Below, piece after piece: positions 37,149 through 45,964 of a stretch of 64,000 bases of DNA. The DNA is from Lachnospiraceae oral taxon 107 str. F0167 (GTDB lineage: Bacteria > Bacillota > Clostridia > Lachnospirales > Lachnospiraceae): contig GL890585.1 in assembly GCA_000209465.1 (NCBI GenBank), positions 83,143-147,142 on the forward strand. Direction: 5' to 3'. The notes beneath the pieces were generated by a model. The model was given only the letters and a program-made list of their open reading frames with translations, did not search any database and was not told the DNA's origin. The position numbers and the translations under genes are program-made. The stretch's first letter is position 1. The number at the start of each line of letters is the position of its first letter.

Positions 37149-38513
37149 TTATATCATTTCTTCGGGCTTAAACACCTCGTCAAACTTTTCTTCCGTCATA
37201 AGATTCATACTAAGTGCAGCCTCTTTTAGTGAAATATTTTTTTCATACGCAAGCTTTGCCACCTTTGCGGCATTTTCATAGCCTATATAAGGACTTATAG
37301 CAGTCACAAGCATCAGTGAATTATATAAATTTTCATGCATCTTTGATTTATTTGCTCTTATACCGCAGACACAATGAGTTCTAAAAGAGTCCATACCTTC
37401 GGATAATAGTTTTACCGACTGAAGGAAGTTGTAAATAAGTACAGGCATAAATACATTCAGCTCAAAATTGCCTTGGCTTGATGCCATATTTACAGCCATA
37501 TTATTGGACATCACCTGAACACAAATCATTGTCAAAGATTCACATTGTGTAGGATTTACCTTGCCGGGCATTATGGAACTTCCCGGCTCATTTTCAGGTA
37601 TAAAGATTTCTCCAAGACCACATCTTGGACCGCTTGCAAGCCATCTTATATCATTGGCAATCTTCATAAGATCTCCGGAAAGAGAGGAGAGTGCGCCATG
37701 AGTAAAGACAAGTTCGGATTTTGAACTGAGTGCATGGAATTTATTGCTGTCGGTAATAAATTCCTTGCCTGTAAGCTTTGAAATATTTTTTGCCACCAGA
37801 GTATCAAAGTCCTTTGGGGCATTTAATCCTGTGCCGACTGCGGTAGCTCCGAGTGCCAGCTTTTTGATAAAAAGAAGAGAGCATTCTATCTGTTTGTAAT
37901 TATTTTCAAGAGAGGATCTCCAGCCGCTGATTTCCTGTGAAAATGCGATAGGAGTGGCATCCTGCAAATGTGTTCTTCCGGATTTTACTATTCCGGTATT
38001 TTCCTCTTCCAGTCTTTTAAATTCAAGTATAAGCTTATTTAAAGACGGCAATAATTTATCCTTTATTTCAATCACCGCCGCTATATGCATTGCAGCCGGA
38101 AAGGTGTCATTGGAACTTTGTGACATATTTACATCATCATTGGGGTGTAAAAGCTTTTTACCCAGTATTTCATTTCCCCTGTTTGTGATTACCTCATTAA
38201 CATTCATATTGCTCTGAGTGCCGCTGCCGGTTTGCCATACGGACAGAGGGAAATGCTCATCCAGCCTGCCGTCAAGTATTTCCTTGCAAACTGTATTTAT
38301 GATATCAGCCTTATCCTTTTTTAATTTGCCAAGTTCAAGATTGGTAGAGGCACAGGCAGCCTTCAGGTAGGCAAATGCCCTTATAACCTCCGGTGGAATT
38401 TTTTCAGTACCGATTTTAAAGTTTGAGAGACTTCTTGCTGTCTGAGCACCATAATACTTGTCTACAGGTACTTTAATACTGCCCATAGAGTCATGCTCTA
38501 TACGATATTCCAT
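37149..38513 (-). CDS. fumC: Fumarate hydratase, class II
   Basis: A 454-residue homotetrameric, iron-independent fumarase that interconverts fumarate and malate. The signature GSSIMPGKVNPTQCE is near residues 311-325. Other family regions are SVWQTGSGTQSNMNVNEVI, SQSSNDTFPAAMH and GRTHLQDATPIAFSQE. The substrate loop and TAISPYIGYENAAKVAK fit FumC rather than aspartase, where the equivalent regions differ (for example no GSSIMPGKVNP-x-x-E-x-x-N). The start is divergent from lepB. Confidence 0.92.
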   Translation of the reverse strand: MEYRIEHDSMGSIKVPVDKYYGAQTARSLSNFKIGTEKIPPEVIRAFAYLKAACASTNLELGKLKKDKADIINTVCKEILDGRLDEHFPLSVWQTGSGTQSNMNVNEVITNRGNEILGKKLLHPNDDVNMSQSSNDTFPAAMHIAAVIEIKDKLLPSLNKLILEFKRLEEENTGIVKSGRTHLQDATPIAFSQEISGWRSSLENNYKQIECSLLFIKKLALGATAVGTGLNAPKDFDTLVAKNISKLTGKEFITDSNKFHALSSKSELVFTHGALSSLSGDLMKIANDIRWLASGPRCGLGEIFIPENEPGSSIMPGKVNPTQCESLTMICVQVMSNNMAVNMASSQGNFELNVFMPVLIYNFLQSVKLLSEGMDSFRTHCVCGIRANKSKMHENLYNSLMLVTAISPYIGYENAAKVAKLAYEKNISLKEAALSMNLMTEEKFDEVFKPEEMI

Positions 38514-38583
38514 AGTTTTCTCCTAACATCATTTATGATATAATCAGTTTAACAAAAAACAAAATAAAAAAACAGGGAAATAA

Positions 38584-39114
38584 ATGAAAATAAAAAGACA
38601 AGAATCCAAATTTTTGATAATACTGGACACATTGATGCAATTGGCGGTGATACTTGCATTGGCATGGTTTGTGGTATTTATATTCGGAGCAAGAACTTAT
38701 ATGGTAGGACAATCCATGTCACCGCAGATAGAGCAGGGAGAAGCCGTGCTTATAAATAAGGCGTCATATACATTTGCAAAACCTCAAAGATATGATGTGA
38801 TAGCCTTTAAAAATACGGACGGAAGAGTATGTATCAGAAGAGTTATAGGTTTGCCGGGCGAGAGTGTAAGCATAATTGACGGAACAGTATACATAAACGG
38901 TGAAGCGCTTGACAGATTTTATGAGGCATCCTCAGGAGGTCTGGCGGCGGATGAGATAAAGCTGATGGCAAATGAATACTTCGTACTTGGAGATAACAGA
39001 GTGGGAAGTGAGGATTCCAGAGCCTCGACAATAGGCAATGTGGTAGAGGATACGATTATGGGTAAGATATGGGTTAGAGTATTGCCTGTAAAAAGAATAG
39101 GTCTTATAAAATAA
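38584..39114 (+). CDS. lepB: Signal peptidase I, atypical (Arg at the catalytic Lys position)
   Basis: A 176-residue type I signal peptidase with one N-terminal membrane helix (about residues 12-34). Box B with the nucleophile is MVGQSMSPQI (Ser44), and box E is FVLGDNRVGSEDSR. Box D reads CIRRVIGLPGES; the residue that aligns with the general-base Lys of SipS/LepB (K-R-x-x-G-L-P-G) is Arg85. A typical enzyme uses the Ser-Lys dyad to release signal peptides outside the membrane. The gene starts a run lepB-ylqF-rnhB-yraN that is conserved in Clostridia. The family is certain; activity with Arg is not. Confidence 0.88.
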   Translation: MKIKRQESKFLIILDTLMQLAVILALAWFVVFIFGARTYMVGQSMSPQIEQGEAVLINKASYTFAKPQRYDVIAFKNTDGRVCIRRVIGLPGESVSIIDGTVYINGEALDRFYEASSGGLAADEIKLMANEYFVLGDNRVGSEDSRASTIGNVVEDTIMGKIWVRVLPVKRIGLIK

Positions 39115-39135
39115 GATCTGATGAAAGGATAGTTT

Positions 39136-39978
39136 ATGAAGATACAATGGTACCCGGGGCATATGACCAAGGCAAAGCGTGCGATGTCAGATGCCATAAA
39201 ACTTGTGGATATTATTATAGAGATGACGGATGCAAGGGCTCCGGAGGCTACAAGAAATCCGGAAATTATGGAACTGGGTGCAGCCAAGTCAAGAATTATT
39301 ATATTAAACAAGGCGGATTTAGCGGATGAGAATGCCAATAACAGATGGGCAAATTATTATAAGGAGCAGGGCTATGAGTGTATGTTTATGGATTCCAGAA
39401 AGAAAAACGGAGTCAATGCACTTATCAAGGCTATAGAAAATGTCTCTAAGGAAAAGCGTGAAAGAGATGCAAAGAGGGGTATAAAAAATCGACCTGTCAG
39501 AGCAATGGTGGCAGGTATCCCAAATGTCGGCAAGTCCACACTTATAAATTCGGTATCCGGCAGGGCTATGGCAAAGACAGGCAATAAACCGGGGGTTACA
39601 AAGGGCAATCAATGGATAAAGTTAAAAGGTCAGGTGGAGCTTTTAGACACTCCGGGTATACTTTGGCCGAAGTTTGAAGATGAAAATGTGGGCGAGATGA
39701 TTGCATTTATCGGCTCCATCAATGATATGATAATAGATATAAGAGAACTGGGGCTTGAACTTATCAAATGGTTTATAAAAAACAAACCGGAAGTTTTAAA
39801 AGAGAGATTTGAGATCCGGGAAACCGATAATGAAAATGATATTTTGATAAAAATAGCACAAATCAGAGGTTGTACCAAAAAGGGAAATGAGCTTGACTAT
39901 GATAAGGCGGCAGGCATATTTGTCAATGAGTTCAGAACGGGAAAGCTTGGCAGAGTGACACTTCAAATGTCGCAGTAA
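39136..39978 (+). CDS. ylqF: Ribosome biogenesis GTPase YlqF (RbgA)
   Basis: A 280-residue circularly permuted GTPase that helps late assembly of the 50S subunit. The order of motifs is G4 (ILNKADLAD, about residue 57) before G1 (VAGIPNVGKSTLIN, about 122) and G3 (LLDTPGILWP). The N-terminal WYPGHMTKAKRAM is diagnostic. A helical C-terminal domain follows. GAAAGGATAG lies upstream. It lies 21 bases after lepB and is followed by rnhB, the usual order. Confidence 0.95.
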   Translation: MKIQWYPGHMTKAKRAMSDAIKLVDIIIEMTDARAPEATRNPEIMELGAAKSRIIILNKADLADENANNRWANYYKEQGYECMFMDSRKKNGVNALIKAIENVSKEKRERDAKRGIKNRPVRAMVAGIPNVGKSTLINSVSGRAMAKTGNKPGVTKGNQWIKLKGQVELLDTPGILWPKFEDENVGEMIAFIGSINDMIIDIRELGLELIKWFIKNKPEVLKERFEIRETDNENDILIKIAQIRGCTKKGNELDYDKAAGIFVNEFRTGKLGRVTLQMSQ

Positions 39979-40023
39979 AGTATAGAGAAGTTAAAACTTC
40001 AAATATGCCTGATGGAGATAGGA

Positions 40024-40668
40024 ATGAGAAAAATAAGTGAAGAAAAGCTTGCCCTTGAGAGAGTAAGACTTGAGGGCATGCGTGAATTTGAAAATAAATA
40101 CAGTGATTTGGCATATATTGCAGGGCTTGATGAGGCAGGCAGGGGACCGCTGGCAGGACCTGTGGTGGCTGCCGCAGTGATTTTGCCAAAGGATATATTC
40201 CTTCCTTTTTTAAATGATTCAAAAAAAGTTACTGAAAAAAGAAGGGATGTTTTATTTGATGAAATAAAACAAAATGCCATTGCTTATGGTATAGGTATTG
40301 CCTCAAATACTCTTATAGATGAGATAAATATATTACAGGCAACTTATGAGGCAATGAGAGAGGCGATAAATGCCCTAAGTACCCGCCCCGATATTTTACT
40401 TGTGGATGCAATACATATTCCGGGAATTGATATAAGGCAGGTGGGCATAGTAAAAGGTGATGCCAAAAGCGTAAATATAGCGGCTGCAAGTATACTTGCA
40501 AAGGTCACCAGAGACAGACTTATGGCTGAGTATGATAAAATCTATCCTGAATACGGGTTCGCCTCAAATAAAGGCTATGGTACGGCAGCTCATATAGCGG
40601 CATTAAAAGAATACGGTCCCTGTGAGATACATAGAAAATCATTTATAGGAAATTTTGTAAGTGAATAA
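40024..40668 (+). CDS. rnhB: Ribonuclease HII
   Basis: A 214-residue nuclease that cuts RNA in RNA-DNA hybrids and removes misincorporated ribonucleotides. The catalytic motif [21 protein letters not shown] lies at about residues 34-54 in two halves; further acidic residues are in [10 protein letters not shown] and [24 protein letters not shown] 40024 is chosen because GGAGATAGGA lies just upstream; an in-frame ATG at 40012 overlaps that site. It overlaps yraN by eight bases. Confidence 0.95.
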   Translation: MRKISEEKLALERVRLEGMREFENKYSDLAYIAGLDEAGRGPLAGPVVAAAVILPKDIFLPFLNDSKKVTEKRRDVLFDEIKQNAIAYGIGIASNTLIDEINILQATYEAMREAINALSTRPDILLVDAIHIPGIDIRQVGIVKGDAKSVNIAAASILAKVTRDRLMAEYDKIYPEYGFASNKGYGTAAHIAALKEYGPCEIHRKSFIGNFVSE

Positions 40669-41002
40669 GCGTGAAATAGGAAAAACAGGAGAGATAAAGG
40701 CGGCAAAATATCTTGAGAGCATGGGAGTTAATATACTTGAAAGAAACTACCAAAACCGTTTCGGTGAGATAGATATTATAGGTAAAGAGGGCAATATACT
40801 TTTGTTTATAGAAGTAAAATACAGAAAAAATGAAAGTTTCGGATATCCGCTCGAGTCTATAGGATATTTTAAACGGGAAAGAATAAAAAAACTTGCAAGG
40901 TATTATCTGAACGAAAAACATTATTATGGAGCCATGGTAAGATTTGATTGTATCGGTATAATAGGAGATAGAATAGACTGGGTAAAAGGAGCATTTTATT
41001 GA
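40661..41002 (+). CDS. YraN-family (UPF0102) endonuclease-like protein
   Basis: A 113-residue protein with a restriction-endonuclease-like fold. Motifs are [45 protein letters not shown] in two parts (the E-I-D ... E-V-K catalytic core) and the final YWVKGAF-type strand. The family has no firmly established role; a link to Holliday-junction or stalled-fork processing has been proposed. The start is GTG within the rnhB end, and its stop overlaps the TTG start of pgeF. Confidence 0.9.
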   Translation: MNKREIGKTGEIKAAKYLESMGVNILERNYQNRFGEIDIIGKEGNILLFIEVKYRKNESFGYPLESIGYFKRERIKKLARYYLNEKHYYGAMVRFDCIGIIGDRIDWVKGAFY

Positions 41003-41856
41003 AAATAAAAATAATAAAAAAGAATGATAAAAATATTTTAAACCTGAAAAAAGCGGATAACGGTGTGGAGTATTTTTCATTTGATGCACTGGAAAAATAC
41101 AGTGAATTGATACAGGGATTTTCCACAAGGATGGGCGGTGTAAGTGAAGGTCCCTATGCATATATGAATCTTAGTTTCAGCAGAGAGCCTGATAATAAAG
41201 AGGGAGTACTTGAAAATTATAAAAGGATGGCAAAGGCTCTGGGGGTTGCCAAAAACAGCTTTGTTTTATCATATCAGGAACATTCCACCAATGTAAGAGT
41301 GGTGGATAAAAGTGATATGGGCAAGGGTGTACTTTATGAAAGAGATTACAGAAATATTGACGGACTTATAACTAATGAAAGGGGAATTACCTTAGGAGCT
41401 TTTTTTGCAGACTGCATCCCCCTTTATTTTTATGATAAAGAAAAAAAGGTTATAGGGCTGGCACATTCAGGCTGGAGAGGCACTTCTAAAAAGATGGCTG
41501 CCATTATGCTAGAGGAAATGTCAAAAAATTTTGGAACCGATTCAAAAAATGTAATTGCATGCATAGGACCGGGAATTTGTCAGGATTGTTATCAGGTAAG
41601 TGGGGATGTATATGAGGAGTTTTTAAAAAGCTTCGGTAAAGAGGATGTGGAGAGCTTTTTTAGGGAAGACGGAAAAGAGCATTTCAGATTATCACTTTGG
41701 AAAGCCAATGAAAAAGTATTGGAGGATGCCGGAGTATTAAAAGAAAATATATTCACCTCAAATATTTGTACCGCATGTAATCCGAATCTTTTATACTCTC
41801 ACAGAATAATGGGAGAAATAAGGGGCAATCTGGCAGCTTTTTTGGCTTTGAAATAA
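40999..41856 (+). CDS. pgeF: Peptidoglycan editing factor PgeF (YfiH/DUF152)
   Basis: A 285-residue laccase-fold protein that removes faulty residues from cytoplasmic peptidoglycan precursors in the model case. Diagnostic motifs are FSTRMGGVSEGPYAYMNL, QEHSTNVRVVD, FFADCIPLYFYD, LAHSGWRGTSKKMA and IGPGICQDCYQV, with the zinc ligands His, Cys and His visible. The start is TTG at 40999 overlapping the yraN stop, so it is translated by coupling. Older annotation calls the family polyphenol oxidase. Confidence 0.92.
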   Translation: MKIKIIKKNDKNILNLKKADNGVEYFSFDALEKYSELIQGFSTRMGGVSEGPYAYMNLSFSREPDNKEGVLENYKRMAKALGVAKNSFVLSYQEHSTNVRVVDKSDMGKGVLYERDYRNIDGLITNERGITLGAFFADCIPLYFYDKEKKVIGLAHSGWRGTSKKMAAIMLEEMSKNFGTDSKNVIACIGPGICQDCYQVSGDVYEEFLKSFGKEDVESFFREDGKEHFRLSLWKANEKVLEDAGVLKENIFTSNICTACNPNLLYSHRIMGEIRGNLAAFLALK

Positions 41857-41871
41857 TTTAACGGCTTAGAC

Positions 41872-41900
41872 TTGCTAAAAATGCATAAAGTAATTATACT
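41872..41900 (+). promoter_or_regulatory. Promoter upstream of the coiled-coil gene
   Basis: TTGCTA (41872-41877), a 17-base spacer and TATACT (41895-41900). It would start a transcript for the coiled-coil gene, the aminotransferase and possibly the ABC-F gene. Confidence 0.6.
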
Positions 41901-41926
41901 GTTTATATTTGAATAAAGGAGGCTAT

Positions 41927-42235
41927 ATGGAAGATTTTTTCAAGAAGTTGAGCATATATGGAAGTATTGCGAAGGAAGAAGGACAGAAGATAGCACAATC
42001 AGCTTTGAATAAGGGTAAGGAACTTGCAGATATCACAAAGCTGAAAAGAGACATAAAAATAGAAGAAGATATTATAAAGTCCTACAAAATGGTTATTGGG
42101 GAGTATGTGACAGCCAATGATTTGTTAAGAGAAGATGAATTGGTGTTTGACCAAAGAACGAAGATATTAAAGAGTCAGCAAAAGTTGGATGAGTTAAAGG
42201 CAAAGCTTGAAGAAATAGGTAATAAGCAGGTATAA
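41927..42235 (+). CDS. Small coiled-coil protein
   Basis: A 102-residue soluble protein that is almost fully helical. Charged heptad-like stretches run over residues about 20-60 (EEGQKIAQSALNKGKELA) and 75-100 (LKSQQKLDELKAKLEEIG), predicting a coiled coil. I do not recognise a named family. AAAGGAGG precedes ATG 41927; an earlier TTG would overlap that site. It lies ten bases before the aminotransferase gene. Confidence 0.7.
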   Translation: MEDFFKKLSIYGSIAKEEGQKIAQSALNKGKELADITKLKRDIKIEEDIIKSYKMVIGEYVTANDLLREDELVFDQRTKILKSQQKLDELKAKLEEIGNKQV

Positions 42236-42245
42236 GGAGAAAACA

Positions 42246-43529
42246 ATGAAACCATATGCGGAATTGACAAAAGAGGAGCTGCTGGAACTGAAAAAAAGCC
42301 TGAAAGCTGAATACAAGGCAATGCAAAACAGAGATTTAAAGCTTGATATGAGTAGAGGAAAGCCTTCACAGGAGCAGCTTGATATATCTATGGGACTTAT
42401 GGATGTGCTCTCATCAGATAAGGACCTTATGAGTGAGAACGGTTCAGACTGTAGAAACTACGGCGTACTTGACGGTATCCCGGAGGCAAAGGAGCTTATG
42501 GGAGATATGATGGAGGTTCCGGCGGACAATCTTATAATATACGGAAACTCAAGTTTGAATGTAATGTATGATTGTATTTCAAGATCATATACACATGGTG
42601 TAATGGGTTCAACACCATGGTGTAAGCTTGATAAGGTGAAATTCCTCTGTATAGTACCGGGATATGACAGACATTTTGCAATTACCGAGTATTTCGGATT
42701 TGAGAATGTAAGTATTCCTATGCTTGAGAGCGGACCTGATATGGATCTTATAGAAGAGCTTGTACAAAAGGATGAATCCGTAAAAGGAATCTGGTGTGTA
42801 CCGAAGTACTCAAATCCTACAGGAAACTCATACTCTGATGAGGTGGTAAGAAGATTTGCCAGATTAAAGCCGGCGGCTAAGGATTTTAGAATTTATTGGG
42901 ATAATGCATATACAATTCACCATCTCTATGATCTGGATCAGGATCATTTGATAGAGATTTTGGCTGAATGTAAGAGAGCCGGAAATCCGGATCTTGTATA
43001 TAAGTTTGCTTCTACATCAAAGGTTACATTCCCGGGTTCAGGTATTGCGGCACTCGCAACATCACATAATAATCTTGAGGATATAAAAAGACAGCTTATG
43101 ATGCAGACTATAGGACATGATAAGGTAAATCAGTTAAGACATGTGAGATATTTTAAAGATATCCACGGTATGGTAGAGCATATGAAAAGGCATGCCGATT
43201 CACTCAGACCTAAGTTTGAGATGGTAATAGATACTTTGGAAAATGAGCTTGGCGGACTTGGAATAGCAAGCTGGACAAAGCCGAAGGGCGGATACTTTAT
43301 CTCATTTGATACTATGGACGGCTGTGCAAAAGAAGTTGTATTAAAATGTAAAAAGGCAGGAGTTGTAATGACAGGTGCGGGAGCTACATTCCCGGGAGGA
43401 AATGATCCTCATGATAAAAATATTCGTATCGCTCCGTCATTCCCACCTGTAGCCGACCTGGAGATTGCTGCAAAGCTCCTGTGTCTATGTACAAAGATGG
43501 CAGCAGTGGATAAACTCTTAGGAGAATAA
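42246..43529 (+). CDS. Type Ic aspartate aminotransferase-like enzyme
   Basis: A 427-residue fold-type I PLP aminotransferase of the subgroup Ic. Features are the N-terminal LDMSRGKPSQEQLD, NYGVLDGIPEAKELM, CVPKYSNPTGNSYSDEVV, the PLP Lys in FASTSKVTFPGSG (Lys259) and GGYFISFDTM, NIRIAPSFPP. The subgroup is known to catalyse aspartate-oxoglutarate transamination in some bacteria, so a role in aspartate/glutamate exchange is likely. CAGGTATAAGGAG lies upstream. Only three bases separate it from the ABC-F gene. Confidence 0.88.
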   Translation: MKPYAELTKEELLELKKSLKAEYKAMQNRDLKLDMSRGKPSQEQLDISMGLMDVLSSDKDLMSENGSDCRNYGVLDGIPEAKELMGDMMEVPADNLIIYGNSSLNVMYDCISRSYTHGVMGSTPWCKLDKVKFLCIVPGYDRHFAITEYFGFENVSIPMLESGPDMDLIEELVQKDESVKGIWCVPKYSNPTGNSYSDEVVRRFARLKPAAKDFRIYWDNAYTIHHLYDLDQDHLIEILAECKRAGNPDLVYKFASTSKVTFPGSGIAALATSHNNLEDIKRQLMMQTIGHDKVNQLRHVRYFKDIHGMVEHMKRHADSLRPKFEMVIDTLENELGGLGIASWTKPKGGYFISFDTMDGCAKEVVLKCKKAGVVMTGAGATFPGGNDPHDKNIRIAPSFPPVADLEIAAKLLCLCTKMAAVDKLLGE

Positions 43530-43531
43530 TA

Positions 43532-45169
43532 ATGATAAGTGCAAATGGAATAACCCTCAGATTAGGGAAGAAAGCCCTTTTTGAAGATGTTAATATAAAA
43601 TTTACACCGGGCAACTGTTACGGACTGATAGGTGCAAACGGCGCAGGAAAGTCGACATTTCTTAAGATACTTTCAGGACAGATAGAGCCTACAAACGGTG
43701 AGATTGTAATGACACCGGGAGAGAGACTTTCTTTCCTGGAGCAGGATCATTTCAAATACGATACATATACTGTTCTTGATACCGTAATTATGGGAAATGC
43801 AAGACTGTATGAGATAATGAAGGAAAAAGATGCAATATATGCAAAGCCCGACTTTACCGAGGAAGACGGTATAAAGGCGGCGGAGCTTGAAGGTGAGTTT
43901 GCCAATATGAACGGCTGGGAAGCTGAATCCGATGCCGCATCCGTACTGAACGGACTTGGTGTGGATACGGAGTATCACTATACATTGATGGGTGATATGC
44001 CTTCAAACCTTAAGGTAAAGGTGCTTCTTGCAAAGGCACTCTTTGGTAATCCTGATATACTCTTACTTGACGAGCCTACAAACCATTTGGATTTGGATGC
44101 TATTGCGTGGCTTGAAGAGTTCCTTATAAACTTTGAGAACACTATTATAGTGGTATCACATGACAGATATTTCCTTAATAAAGTCTGTACAATGATTGCG
44201 GATATCGACTATGGCAAGATACAGCTCTATGCCGGAAACTATGATTTCTGGTATGAGTCCAGCCAGCTTATGGTTCGTCAGATGAAGGAAGCCAACAGAA
44301 AGAAAGAAGAAAAGATAAAGGAATTGCAGGAGTTTATACAAAGATTCTCTGCAAATGCTTCAAAGTCAAAGCAGGCAACATCCAGAAAGAGAGCCTTGGA
44401 AAAGATAGAGCTTGACGATATCAAACCTTCATCAAGAAAATATCCATATATTGATTTCAGACCTTCAAGAGAAATCGGTAATGAAGTTCTTACGGTGGAG
44501 AATCTTTCAAAGACTATTGACGGTGAAAAGGTGCTTGATAATATCAGCTTTGTAATAAACAGAGAGGATAAGGTGGCGCTTGTAGGGCCCAATGAGAAGG
44601 CAAAGACCGTGCTGTTTAAAATTCTTGCAGGAGAGATGGAGCCTGACAGCGGAAGCTATAAATGGGGACTTACTACCACACAGAGCTATTTCCCAAAGGA
44701 TAATACAAAGGATTTCTCAGGTGATGAAACAATAGTTGACTGGCTTACAGGATATTCCGAGATAAAGGATGCCACCTATGTAAGAGGTTTCCTTGGTAGA
44801 ATGCTTTTTGCAGGTGAAGACGGAGTAAAGAAAGTAAATGTACTCTCAGGAGGTGAGAAGGTTCGCTGTATGCTCTCAAAGCTTATGATAAGCGGAGCAA
44901 ATGTGCTTATACTTGATGAGCCTACAGACCACCTTGATATGGAGTCTATTACAGCACTTAATACCGGACTTGAAAAGTTCAAGGGAGTGCTTATATTCTC
45001 ATCCAGAGACCATCAGGTGGTGCAGACCACAGCCAATAGAATTATGGAGATTATCAATGGAAGTCTTATAGATAAGATAACCACCTATGATGAATATCTT
45101 GATTCTGATGAGATGGCAAGAAAGAGATTTACTTATACAGTTTCGGCAGATGAAGAGAGTGATGATTGA
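43532..45169 (+). CDS. ABC-F family ATPase, one composite ATP site degenerate
   Basis: A 545-residue soluble tandem ABC protein of the ABC-F class (YbiT/YkpA-like), which acts on the ribosome. Domain 1 has Walker [14 protein letters not shown] and Walker [13 protein letters not shown], but its signature reads MPSNLKVKV in place of LSGGQ. Domain 2 has the altered Walker [13 protein letters not shown] with a normal LSGGEKVR signature and [11 protein letters not shown]. In the closed form, Walker A1 pairs with signature 2 (canonical), and Walker A2 with signature 1 (degenerate). The linker between domains is charged and helical, as usual. Whether it gives antibiotic resistance cannot be inferred. 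Confidence 0.9.
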   Translation: MISANGITLRLGKKALFEDVNIKFTPGNCYGLIGANGAGKSTFLKILSGQIEPTNGEIVMTPGERLSFLEQDHFKYDTYTVLDTVIMGNARLYEIMKEKDAIYAKPDFTEEDGIKAAELEGEFANMNGWEAESDAASVLNGLGVDTEYHYTLMGDMPSNLKVKVLLAKALFGNPDILLLDEPTNHLDLDAIAWLEEFLINFENTIIVVSHDRYFLNKVCTMIADIDYGKIQLYAGNYDFWYESSQLMVRQMKEANRKKEEKIKELQEFIQRFSANASKSKQATSRKRALEKIELDDIKPSSRKYPYIDFRPSREIGNEVLTVENLSKTIDGEKVLDNISFVINREDKVALVGPNEKAKTVLFKILAGEMEPDSGSYKWGLTTTQSYFPKDNTKDFSGDETIVDWLTGYSEIKDATYVRGFLGRMLFAGEDGVKKVNVLSGGEKVRCMLSKLMISGANVLILDEPTDHLDMESITALNTGLEKFKGVLIFSSRDHQVVQTTANRIMEIINGSLIDKITTYDEYLDSDEMARKRFTYTVSADEESDD

Positions 45170-45170
45170 T

Positions 45171-45938
45171 ATGGCTAAGACAAAGAAAATGATTTCATGG
45201 AATGTTAACGGACTCAGAGCTGCTGTTACAAAGGGATTTTTAGATTTCTTCAGAGATATTGATGCTGATATTTTCTGTATACAGGAGTCAAAGCTTTCAG
45301 AAGGTCAAATAGAGCTTGATTTGCCGGGGTATTATGATTACTGGAACTATGCGGCTAAAAAAGGATATTCAGGTGTAGCCGTATTTACTAAAGATAAGCC
45401 GATAGGTGTGACTTACGGTATCGGAATAGAGGAGCATGATAATGAGGGCAGAGTGATTACAGCCGAGTATGATGATTTTTATCTGATTACCTGCTATACT
45501 CCAAACTCTCAAAGAGGGCTTACAAGACTTGATTACAGAATGGCTTGGGAGGATGCTTTCCTTGATTATGTATTAAAGCTTGAAGAAAAAAAGCCTGTTA
45601 TATTCTGCGGTGATTTAAATGTTGCTCATAAAGAGATAGATTTGAAAAATCCAAAGACAAACAGAAAAAATGCCGGATTTACGGATGAGGAGAGAGGCAA
45701 GATGGATATAGTTCTCTCCTCAGGATTTGCAGACAGCTTTAGAGTGCTGTATCCCGATAAAGAAGGTGCTTATTCATGGTGGTCCTATATGGGCGGTGCC
45801 AGAGCCAAAAATGTCGGTTGGCGTATTGACTATTTTATAGTATCTGATAAATTAAAAGATAGAATAAAGGAAGCTAAGATTCACAGTGATATCTTAGGTT
45901 CAGACCATTGTCCGGTAGAACTGGATATTGAAATATAA
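45171..45938 (+). CDS. exoA: Exodeoxyribonuclease III
   Basis: A 255-residue AP endonuclease/3'-5' exonuclease of base-excision repair. Motifs are [25 protein letters not shown] (metal-binding Glu), [22 protein letters not shown] (Asp and Asn) and [13 protein letters not shown] (catalytic Asp-His). ATG 45171 starts two bases after the ABC-F stop; a longer in-frame form from 45087 lies inside that gene. GAGAGTGATGA upstream is a weak ribosome site, so coupling is likely. Confidence 0.94.
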   Translation: MAKTKKMISWNVNGLRAAVTKGFLDFFRDIDADIFCIQESKLSEGQIELDLPGYYDYWNYAAKKGYSGVAVFTKDKPIGVTYGIGIEEHDNEGRVITAEYDDFYLITCYTPNSQRGLTRLDYRMAWEDAFLDYVLKLEEKKPVIFCGDLNVAHKEIDLKNPKTNRKNAGFTDEERGKMDIVLSSGFADSFRVLYPDKEGAYSWWSYMGGARAKNVGWRIDYFIVSDKLKDRIKEAKIHSDILGSDHCPVELDIEI

Positions 45939-45964
45939 ATATATAACTTTAAAGGAGGTGCGTT

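Noticed and set aside
40643-41161. 172-codon minus-strand frame opposite yraN and pgeF
   Set aside because: Antisense to conserved overlapping genes; no family resemblance.
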